DNA from: Martinezella rhizogenes
GTDB lineage: Bacteria; Pseudomonadota; Alphaproteobacteria; Rhizobiales; Rhizobiaceae
Reading direction: 5' to 3'
DNA: 64,000 bases
Assembly (NCBI RefSeq): GCF_000799715.1
Contig: NZ_JUHG01000013.1
Location: 682,001-746,000 of the forward strand
The translations under genes were made by a program, and so were the position numbers. The number at the start of each line of letters is the position of its first letter. Position 1 is the first letter of the stretch. Shown one piece after another: positions 57,728 through 64,000 of this stretch. A model generated the notes under the pieces. That model was not told where the DNA came from. It worked only from the letters and a program-made list of their open reading frames with translations, and made no database searches.

Positions 57728-58636
57728 TTGAGCCTCAGCCTGCGCCAGCTTCGATACTTCGTCGCGACCGCTGAATATGGTCAGATCTCCCACGCTGCGA
57801 TGAACCTTTCGATCTCGCAGTCTGCGGTGACGGCGGCGATCAAGGATCTCGAACTGACCGTGGGCGTGATGCTATTCAACAGGACGCCGCAGGGCATGGA
57901 ATTAACGGCCGCCGGTCGGCAGTTTCTCTCCCATGCCTATGAAATATTAGCGAAGGTCGACGAGGCCACGCATCTCAATCTCGTCAGCAGCGATATTGAA
58001 GGCGATCTGGTCGTTGCCGCGACCTATACGGTGATCGGATACTTCCTGCCTCTCCATATCGAGCGCATGCGGCGCCTGTATCCGCGGCTGCGCATCCAAC
58101 TCTATGAGGTCAATCGCGAGACCATCGAGGAAGGGCTGCTGTCCAACCGCTACGATATTTCCGTGCTTCTGACCTCGAATATCCTGAACCCGATGCTGAC
58201 TACGGAGACGCTCTTGAGTTCCGTTCGACGCCTCTGGGTGCCGGCGCAACATAATCTGTTGAGGCGCGACGGTGTCAGCCTTCGCGAAATCGCCGAGGAG
58301 CCCTACATCATGCTGACCGTCGACGAGGCGGCGCACTCGTCGCTGAAATACTGGAGCGGCACCGCCTATCAGCCTAAAGTCCTGCTGCGAACGAGCTCCA
58401 TCGAGGCTGTTCGATCGATGGTCGCCAACAGCCTCGGCGTCGCCATCCTCTCGGATATGGTTCACAGGCCCTGGTCGCTGGAAGGCCGGCGCATCGAAAC
58501 AGTCAATATCCAGGATCCCGTTCCGCCGATGGATGTCGGGCTGGCATGGCGGGCCAACAGCGAATTCTCACCGCAGATGCTCGCCTTCAGGCGATATTTC
58601 CAACAGGCTTTCGGGCTGCCGGGAACCAACGCATGA
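57728..58636 (+). CDS. LysR-family regulator, divergent from the PxpA operon
   Basis: Regulator of 302 residues with the LysR HTH at the N-terminus (LRQLRYFVATAEYGQISHAAMNLSISQSAVTAAIKDLELTVGVMLFNRTPQGMELTAAGRQFL) and a periplasmic-binding-like effector domain. It starts with TTG at 57728, preceded by GAGGA 8 nt upstream. It is divergent from the pxpA operon with ATCTGA repeats between them, so it is the probable regulator of that operon. It ends in a hairpin at 58702-58731. Confidence 0.92.
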   Translation: MSLSLRQLRYFVATAEYGQISHAAMNLSISQSAVTAAIKDLELTVGVMLFNRTPQGMELTAAGRQFLSHAYEILAKVDEATHLNLVSSDIEGDLVVAATYTVIGYFLPLHIERMRRLYPRLRIQLYEVNRETIEEGLLSNRYDISVLLTSNILNPMLTTETLLSSVRRLWVPAQHNLLRRDGVSLREIAEEPYIMLTVDEAAHSSLKYWSGTAYQPKVLLRTSSIEAVRSMVANSLGVAILSDMVHRPWSLEGRRIETVNIQDPVPPMDVGLAWRANSEFSPQMLAFRRYFQQAFGLPGTNA

Positions 58637-58701
58637 CTGATGCATGCTTCTGGCCCTCAGCCTGCGGGAAAAACAGTTATCCGGCTATTGGAAGAGGATG
58701 A

Positions 58702-58731
58702 GGCCCGCCACACCTATGTGGGCAGCGGGCC
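58702..58731 (+). terminator. Hairpin after the LysR gene, convergent with the RraA-like gene
   Basis: GGCCCGC-N16-GCGGGCC with an inner CACA/TGTG pairing, followed by TTGTT on the plus strand. It lies between convergent genes and could end transcription from both sides, though the T-tract is short. Confidence 0.55.
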
Positions 58732-58738
58732 TTGTTCC

Positions 58739-59413
58739 TCAGCCTTCGATTACCAGGCCCTTGGCCTTCAGCACGGCCTCGAGATTGCTGACCTCGACGA
58801 CCGACTTTCCGGCCTTGTATGCGGCGATGTAACCTGCCTCGGCATCTTCCCTGGCCTGCGCCAGTTTCGCGACCTCGACGGCCTCCGACTTGCGGACGAC
58901 GACCAGACCGTCGGCATCGCCGACGATGATGTCGCCCGGATGGACGATCTCGTCGCCGATCAGGATCGGCTCGTTGGTGGCGCCGAGCGTTTCCTTGACG
59001 GTGCCCTTGATGCAGACGCTGAGCGAAAACACCGGGAAGCCCAGATCGCGCAGTTGCAGCGTATCACGCACGCCCGTGTCGGTCACAAGCCCGCCGATGC
59101 CCTTGGCAAGGCAGGCATTGGCAAGCACATCCCCGAACGAGCCGGCTTCTTCATACTCGCCGGCGGAGACGACGATGATATCGCCGGGTTGCGCGTAGTT
59201 GATCGCCACCTGAAGCATGATGTTATCGCGCGGCGCGCATTTGACGGTGAAGGCGGGGCCGCAGAGTTTCATCTGGTAGTCGACCGGCTTAATCCGGGAA
59301 GACAGCGCGCCGCGACGCCCTTGCGCTTCGTGCAGGGTCGCCGGCGAAAATTTCGCGATCGCCGCGATCTCTTCCTGGCTGGGACGATCGATCTTCTGCT
59401 TCAGTATCACCAT
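58739..59413 (-). CDS. RraA/HMG-aldolase family protein
   Basis: Protein of 224 residues of the RraA/4-hydroxy-4-methyl-2-oxoglutarate aldolase family. The pyruvate/metal-site region GLVTDTGVRD and the preceding GSFGDVLANACLAKGIGG match aldolase-type members, with the expected Arg and Asp. Such enzymes cleave or decarboxylate 2-oxoacids such as oxaloacetate. The start at 59413 has GGAGGA about 9 nt upstream. It is the last gene of the polar amino-acid importer operon, so it may process the imported acid after the SDR step. Confidence 0.87.
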   Translation of the reverse strand: MVILKQKIDRPSQEEIAAIAKFSPATLHEAQGRRGALSSRIKPVDYQMKLCGPAFTVKCAPRDNIMLQVAINYAQPGDIIVVSAGEYEEAGSFGDVLANACLAKGIGGLVTDTGVRDTLQLRDLGFPVFSLSVCIKGTVKETLGATNEPILIGDEIVHPGDIIVGDADGLVVVRKSEAVEVAKLAQAREDAEAGYIAAYKAGKSVVEVSNLEAVLKAKGLVIEG

Positions 59414-59527
59414 GTCATGTTCCTCCAGACAAATTAGCAATTGCGAGCCTGCTTCATCGGGCAGGCTGAAAACGTCGTGCGGTCACGATACGGCACGGCA
59501 AGAAGCCGGCCGCATCGCCAAGAGCGG

Positions 59528-59545
59528 CGGGGCATTCGCGCCCCG
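59528..59545 (-). promoter_or_regulatory. Hairpin after the amino-acid binding-protein gene
   Basis: CGGGGC-N6-GCCCCG, a 6-bp GC stem 9 nt after the binding-protein stop (59555), without a T-run. Like the other three post-binding-protein hairpins, it fits mRNA 3' protection within the operon. Confidence 0.55.
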
Positions 59546-59554
59546 TTCGCAAAG

Positions 59555-60391
59555 TTACGGGATCGGATCGAACTTCAGTTCGGTGATCGGGACGACCTTG
59601 TCCGTACGGGTCATCTTGTACTCGGTGTTCGGGCCGAGCCACTTGTCCCAGATCTTGTTGATGTCACCCGACTTGTCGAGCGAGACCAGGACCTCGTTGA
59701 TCTTCGCGGTCAGTGCCGGCTCGTCCTTTTTCATGCCGATGCCGATCGGCTGATAGAGCATGGGTTCGCCGATCATCCGCATCTCGGCGCCCTTGGTCTT
59801 CGACTCGTTGACGATCTTCGTCGTCGTCATCGTGTTGGCGACCATGCCGCGTGCCTTGCCCTGCTGGACGGCGAGATAGGCCGACCCCGTATCCTGGAAG
59901 GTCAGCGGCTGCGACTTGTTGAGGCGGATGGAGAGTTCCGAGGTCGAGCCCTTGGTCGATGCCAGGCGAACGCCGGCAAAGTCGGCTTTCTTCTGGCCGG
60001 CATCGCCGACCTTGACGATCAGCATTTCCTTGGCCAGGTAATAAGGATCGCTGAACTGGATCTGCTCGGAGCGGCTGACGGTGTAGGCGAGATTGGCAAC
60101 CGCGATATCGACATGGCCGAGCTTGACTTCGGGAACACGCGCTTCGACGGAAACCGGCTTGATTTCCGGCTTGACGCCGAGTGCCTGGGCGATCGCACCG
60201 CAGAGATCGACGTCGAAGCCGACCATTTCGCGCGTTTTCGGATCCGGAGATGCAAAGGGAGGAACGTCCGCAAAGGTTCCGCAACGGATCACCTTCGCGG
60301 CTATAATATCGGCAAGCTGGTCCGCATTTGCCGACCCGGCCAACGCTGTCGCTGCGAGCGCGAGGCCTAGGGTCCATGACTTCATGTTCAT
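59555..60391 (-). CDS. Polar amino-acid-type solute-binding protein (SBP family 3)
   Basis: Periplasmic receptor of 278 residues. The Sec signal is KSWTLGLALAATALAGSANA. The mature part shows SBP_bac_3 motifs: RCGTFADVPPFASPD, GFDVDLCGAIAQALGVKPEIKPV, VDIAVANLAYTVSRSEQIQFSDPYY. AGGAGA lies 9 nt upstream of the ATG at 60391. The RraA-like and SDR genes in the operon suggest an organic acid or hydroxy-amino acid rather than a standard amino acid. This is inference. Confidence 0.92.
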   Translation of the reverse strand: MNMKSWTLGLALAATALAGSANADQLADIIAAKVIRCGTFADVPPFASPDPKTREMVGFDVDLCGAIAQALGVKPEIKPVSVEARVPEVKLGHVDIAVANLAYTVSRSEQIQFSDPYYLAKEMLIVKVGDAGQKKADFAGVRLASTKGSTSELSIRLNKSQPLTFQDTGSAYLAVQQGKARGMVANTMTTTKIVNESKTKGAEMRMIGEPMLYQPIGIGMKKDEPALTAKINEVLVSLDKSGDINKIWDKWLGPNTEYKMTRTDKVVPITELKFDPIP

Positions 60392-60419
60392 TGCAAGGTC
60401 TCCTGTGGGTTGGACGAAA

Positions 60420-61184
60420 TCAATGCCGCAAATCAGCGAGAAACCGCTGAGCACGCGCATGTTGCGGGTTGGAAAAGAATTCTTTCGGTGGTGCTGCCTC
60501 GAGGATCAGCCCGTCATCCATGAACCAGACGCGATCCGCCACATCGCGGGCAAATCCCATCTCGTGGGTGACGCACATCATCGTCATGCCGTCGGCTGCC
60601 AGGGTCTTCATGACCGCGAGCACCTCGCCAACCATTTCCGGATCCAGCGCGCTTGTCGGCTCATCAAACAGCATCACCGGCGGCTCCATGGCCAGAGCAC
60701 GCGCAATCGCCACCCGCTGCTGCTGCCCGCCGGAAAGCTGGGCGGGGAAAGCGCCTGCCTTATCGGCTAGCCCCACCCTGTCGAGAAGCTGCTTCGCCTT
60801 GTTGCGGGCGACATCGCGCGCGACCCCTTTCACCCGGATCGGCGACATCGCGATATTGTCGAGAACCGACAGATGCGGGAACAGGTTGAAATTCTGGAAC
60901 ACGAAGCCGATGCGGCTACGGCGGCGGTTCATCTCGCTGGCGGGCACCGAGCCATGCATGTCATTGCCGTCGCAGGTAATCGATCCGCTGGCGATTTCCT
61001 CAAGACGGTTCACGGTCCGGATCAGGGTGGATTTTCCCGAACCTGAGGGGCCGCAGACGACGACGACCTCGCCGCGCGCCACCTCGGCATCGATCCCCTT
61101 GAGGACTTCGAAATGGCCATAGGACTTGCGCACCCCGGACAGCCGGATCATGGGCGGATTCTGAGAAGACTGGGTGAGGGTCAT
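60420..61184 (-). CDS. Polar amino-acid-type ABC ATPase (GlnQ/HisP-like)
   Basis: Cytoplasmic ATPase of 254 residues with Walker [11 protein letters not shown]-loop FQNFNLFPH, signature LSGGQQQR, Walker [15 protein letters not shown] and H-loop VTHEMGFA. All features are those of the GlnQ/HisP group. Its ATG overlaps the permease stop by ATGA. Confidence 0.94.
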   Translation of the reverse strand: MTLTQSSQNPPMIRLSGVRKSYGHFEVLKGIDAEVARGEVVVVCGPSGSGKSTLIRTVNRLEEIASGSITCDGNDMHGSVPASEMNRRRSRIGFVFQNFNLFPHLSVLDNIAMSPIRVKGVARDVARNKAKQLLDRVGLADKAGAFPAQLSGGQQQRVAIARALAMEPPVMLFDEPTSALDPEMVGEVLAVMKTLAADGMTMMCVTHEMGFARDVADRVWFMDDGLILEAAPPKEFFSNPQHARAQRFLADLRH

Positions 61185-61942
61185 AGCGACTGATCCGTAA
61201 GAGCTTTAAGTTGCAGGACTTCTTCGGGCGTCCGTGCGGCTGGTGTTCCAGCGCGCTTGCGGGTGATCCGACGCTCCAGAACCGATGCCACCTGGGACAA
61301 CGACCAGCAGATCACGTAGTAGACGGCCGCCAGTATGAAGAAGACCTGGAATGGCTGGGTCAGAAGCTGGTTGTTGATCTGGTTGGCCGCGAAAGTGAGG
61401 TCCGGCACGTTGATCACGTATCCAAGCGTGGTGTCCTTGATCGTCGACACCAGAACCGAAAGGATGCTCGGGATGACGTTGTAGAGCGCCTGCGGCAGGA
61501 CGACATAGCGCATGGCGCTGAAGTAGCTGTGTCCAAGCGCGCGGGCCGCTTCCGTCTGACCGTGCCCGAGGGCAAGGATACCGCCGCGCACGACTTCGCT
61601 CAAGAAAACACCCTGATAGACGACCAGCGTCACAAGCATGGTAACGAAGCTCGGAACGTCGGCACCCGTTAGCAGGGGCACGAGGAAATAACCCCAGAGG
61701 ATGAGCATCAGCAGAGGTACGCCACGCGTGAAATAAACCAGCGCGGTGACGGGCCACCTCAAAAACGGTGACTTCGAAAGCCGGGCGAGCGCCAGGAGGA
61801 TGCTAAACGGAAAGGCAAAGGCGATTGCCAGGACCGAGAGGATCAATGTTGCCGCAAGCCCGCCGATTGGGCCGTTCGGATATTGCCCGACAAGCAGCAG
61901 GAGCCAGTAGTCATGGATGATCTGGATGATATCGCCAATCAT
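61181..61942 (-). CDS. Polar amino-acid-type ABC permease (HisM/GlnP-like), copy 1
   Basis: Inner-membrane permease of 253 residues with the HEQRo signature [18 protein letters not shown] and the EAA loop [29 protein letters not shown]. It pairs with the permease encoded upstream; the ATG overlaps that gene's stop. Confidence 0.93.
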   Translation of the reverse strand: MIGDIIQIIHDYWLLLLVGQYPNGPIGGLAATLILSVLAIAFAFPFSILLALARLSKSPFLRWPVTALVYFTRGVPLLMLILWGYFLVPLLTGADVPSFVTMLVTLVVYQGVFLSEVVRGGILALGHGQTEAARALGHSYFSAMRYVVLPQALYNVIPSILSVLVSTIKDTTLGYVINVPDLTFAANQINNQLLTQPFQVFFILAAVYYVICWSLSQVASVLERRITRKRAGTPAARTPEEVLQLKALTDQSL

Positions 61943-62646
61943 GCCCGTCCACTCCTGACCGGATCGGTTCTCCGGGTGACGTATCCACCGGCAGCCATGA
62001 TCATCAGCGAGAAGGCGAGGTAGAGAACCGTCGCCAGCAGATAGGTCTCGAAGGTCAGGAAGCTGAGATTCTCCACTTCCTTGACGGCATAGGTCAATTC
62101 CGCGACGCCGATTGCGACCGCCAGACTGCTGTTCTGGAACAGGGAAACGCTATGATTGATCAGCGCGGGCAGCGCATTTCTGATCCCCTGCGGGATCATC
62201 ACGAAGCGCATGGCCGAGATATATCCATGCCCGAGCGCGCGCGCCGCCTCCATTTGACCCGGGCTCACCGAGCGCAGGCCGGAGCGAAGATCCTCGCTGA
62301 AATAGGCCGCCTGACACAGGCCAAGCCCGATAATCGCGAAGGTCGCCTCGGCATTGTGATCGTTCAGCCAATCGGTGACCGGCTGCGGCATCAGGGCGAA
62401 AATGCCGAAATACCAGAGCATCAGCTGCACCAGCGTCGGGACGTTCCTGTGATAGGAGACATAGGCGGAGACGATTGCATTGCCGATTGGGCCGGGCGCG
62501 TATCGCAGGCCGAGAAGAAGCATGGCGAGGGTCATCGCCAGAAGCCAGGAACCGATCGCCACGACAAAGGTCATCTCGACCCCGTGCAACAGCATCGACA
62601 CATATTCCGGATTGCTCAAGATCGCGGAGAGATCGAGCTTGCCCAA
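61939..62646 (-). CDS. Polar amino-acid-type ABC permease (HisQ/GlnP-like), copy 2
   Basis: Inner-membrane permease of 235 residues with the HEQRo motif SYHRNVPTLVQLMLWYFGI and EAA loop AARALGHGYISAMRFVMIPQGIRNALPAL. The two permeases form a heterodimeric channel as in HisQM. It follows the SDR gene by 4 nt. Confidence 0.93.
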   Translation of the reverse strand: MGKLDLSAILSNPEYVSMLLHGVEMTFVVAIGSWLLAMTLAMLLLGLRYAPGPIGNAIVSAYVSYHRNVPTLVQLMLWYFGIFALMPQPVTDWLNDHNAEATFAIIGLGLCQAAYFSEDLRSGLRSVSPGQMEAARALGHGYISAMRFVMIPQGIRNALPALINHSVSLFQNSSLAVAIGVAELTYAVKEVENLSFLTFETYLLATVLYLAFSLMIMAAGGYVTRRTDPVRSGRA

Positions 62647-62650
62647 GATC

Positions 62651-63409
62651 TCAATCCCCTTGCTTGGAAGATTGGGGCTTTGCCGTCTGCAAGCCGCCCA
62701 TCACCTGAAGGGTCGGCGTGATTTCCATATGGCCGATGTTCACCGCAACCGGCGCTGCGATCGCAAAGGCGATGGCATCGGCGATATCTTTCGCCTGGGG
62801 GAGCTCGAAACCATCGATGAAGCGTTCCCGTATCTCGGGGCTGTCGCCATGAACATGCGCGAAGATGTCGGTGGCAACGCGGCCGGGGCAGATTTCCGTC
62901 ACACGCACCCGCTTGCCGAAGGCATCGAGACGCAGCTGGTTCGACAGCATGCTGACGCCCGCCTTCGTCGCGTGATAGGAGGAATTGCCACCGAAATTAT
63001 AGGCGCCGGCGATCGACGAGATATTGATGACGTGACCGCGATCGCGCGCCACCATCCCCGGCACCACCATGCGGCAGAGATGGAGGACGGCACGCAGGTT
63101 GACGTCGACAAGAAGATCGATATCGCCTTCGTCGGAATCCAGGAATTTCTTGGGACGATCGACGCCGGCATTGTTGACGAGAACGTCGAACGGGACGCGT
63201 TTCGTCAGATCGACGAGAGCCGGCCGGTCGGTGACGTCGATCACATGGGCGATGCAGCCAGTGCGTTCCGTCAACTTCCGCAGGAGCTCACCGTTGCGTG
63301 CGACCGCATGTACCTCAAGTCCCTCGGCACAAAAGCGCTCGACGATTGCTGCCCCGATTCCAGAGGAGGCGCCGGTGACAAGTGCGGTTTTGTAGTCGGA
63401 AAATGGCAT
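62651..63409 (-). CDS. SDR-family oxidoreductase (YdfG-like), first gene of the amino-acid importer operon
   Basis: Enzyme of 252 residues with TGASSGIG, NNAGVDRPKKFLD, catalytic Ser in NISSIAG and YHATK. The sequence around HAVARNGELLRKL and the C-terminal half resembles YdfG-type hydroxy-acid/serine dehydrogenases, which oxidise 3-hydroxy acids or amino acids. AGGGA lies 9 nt before the ATG at 63409. As head of the importer operon, and with an RraA-like aldolase at its end, it probably catalyses the first oxidation of the imported compound. Confidence 0.9.
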   Translation of the reverse strand: MPFSDYKTALVTGASSGIGAAIVERFCAEGLEVHAVARNGELLRKLTERTGCIAHVIDVTDRPALVDLTKRVPFDVLVNNAGVDRPKKFLDSDEGDIDLLVDVNLRAVLHLCRMVVPGMVARDRGHVINISSIAGAYNFGGNSSYHATKAGVSMLSNQLRLDAFGKRVRVTEICPGRVATDIFAHVHGDSPEIRERFIDGFELPQAKDIADAIAFAIAAPVAVNIGHMEITPTLQVMGGLQTAKPQSSKQGD

Positions 63410-63458
63410 CAATAGTTCCCTTTTGTTGGTGGAACCTTAGCCGACCTTTCCGCCGTGC

Positions 63459-63474
63459 GATAATTCCGATTATC
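63459..63474. promoter_or_regulatory. GATAA-N6-TTATC palindrome, candidate LysR operator
   Basis: A perfect inverted repeat 50 bp upstream of the SDR start, in the divergent gap 63410-63691. It resembles the ATA-Nx-TAT core of Nac-type LysR sites, though with an 8-bp rather than 9-bp gap. A second weak repeat GATTC-N8-GAATC lies nearby at 63527-63544. The rest of the gap shows nothing clear. Confidence 0.4.
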
Positions 63475-63691
63475 TTTGGAGGGATAAGCCGATCTTATGA
63501 GGGGCATCCAGCCGTATCCGGACATTGATTCCATTGGATGAATCCACATGTTTTCATAGCCGAAGGCCGGCGGGCGGCGCTTCCGCTCCAGCGTTTTCTG
63601 CCTAAAAGGTGCTTGGGAGAGATCGCGTTGCAAACTAACAGTCAGGCGGTAATATATCGGCCGGCTGCAAGAGTGAGCGTTAATCTAAAAT

Positions 63692-64000
63692 GGATATCAG
63701 GCGTTTCAAATCGTTCGTCGTCATCGTTGATACGGGCAGCATCACAAGGGCTGCCGATATACTCCACATCGCACAGCCCGCGCTGAGCCAGCAGCTCGCG
63801 GCACTCGAGGAACACTTCGGAACGAAGCTCCTTATCCGCAGCCAGCAGGGTGTGACCATGACGGATGCTGGGGCCGAGGTATATCGGCACGCCCAGATCA
63901 TCCTGCGCCAGATGGAGCAAGTCCACAAAGACGTCATTACGGCAGGCAAGCACCTCGCGGGTCGCGTTTCCGTCGGCCTGACACCATTCAGCAGCGCCGC
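63692..64000 (+). CDS. LysR-family regulator, Nac-like N-terminus (3' end outside window)
   Basis: First 103 residues of a LysR regulator. The HTH is complete: DIRRFKSFVVIVDTGSITRAADILHIAQPALSQQLAALEEHFGTKLLIRSQQGVTMTDAG, closest in my memory to Nac/CynR-type proteins. The effector domain is cut by the window end, after GRVSVGLTPFSSAA. It is divergent from the SDR-importer-RraA operon and probably regulates it. Confidence 0.88.

Overview
The window reads as about 60% GC DNA from an alphaproteobacterium of the Rhizobiales, probably Rhizobiaceae (Agrobacterium/Rhizobium/Ensifer type). The signs are dense ABC importers with paired catabolic enzymes, long co-directional operons with ATGA overlaps, a DctB/DctD-type two-component pair, a SorC-DhaK regulator and many SDR dehydrogenases. 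I see no rRNA, tRNA, CRISPR array, transposase or phage gene. The gene content suits a chromid or megaplasmid catabolic region, but this is inference.

Layout. (1) 1-5.4 kb, minus: sigma-54 response regulator (cut by the window edge), DctB-like sensor kinase, and a sulfonate/taurine-type ABC importer with a good -24/-12 promoter. (2) 5.8-14.8 kb, plus: two flavin-dependent monooxygenase-like enzymes, a complete oligopeptide-type importer, a TetR regulator and a DsbA-fold isomerase; together these look like an organosulfur or xenobiotic scavenging unit. (3) 14.9-19.4 kb, minus: a loose group with an ArnT-like glycosyltransferase, a DUF1801 protein, a patatin lipoprotein and a methyltransferase. 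(4) 19.5-28.6 kb, minus: a ribose-type sugar or polyol importer, an SDR, DhaK, DhaL, a SorC regulator fused to a second complete DhaK, and a second DhaL, all behind one palindrome-bearing promoter. (5) 28.9-39.6 kb, minus: a polyamine-type importer with hydantoinase/oxoprolinase HyuAB and a MalT-like LuxR regulator. (6) 39.7-51.6 kb, minus: an operon of about 12 kb with one permease pair, two ATPases, two binding proteins (one without a signal peptide), two SDRs, a deacetylase-fold hydrolase, a small CxxC protein, a COG0523 GTPase and an amidase. (7) 52.1-57.5 kb: a GntR regulator with two winged helices, then an operon encoding PxpA, a biotin carrier, biotin carboxylase and both halves of a urea-carboxylase-like carboxyltransferase. 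(8) 57.7-64 kb: a LysR regulator, a polar amino-acid importer operon with an RraA-like protein and an SDR, and a second, Nac-like LysR cut by the window end.

How it works together. Most units pair one importer with enzymes that open or oxidise the cargo. Units 5-7 share a chemistry theme: HyuAB, amidase, deacetylase-fold hydrolase, PxpA and a split biotin carboxylase could all act on cyclic amides, imides or ureides. Unit 4 is a ketose or polyol kinase pathway in which regulator and kinase share one polypeptide. Four binding-protein genes are each followed within 8-14 nt by a stable hairpin without a T-run, which suggests selective mRNA protection.

The strongest candidates for undescribed biology are the SorC-DhaK fusion and its operator, the tandem-winged-helix GntR protein, the PxpA plus split biotin carboxylase operon, and the one-permease/two-ATPase operon in which one ATPase lacks its H-loop histidine.
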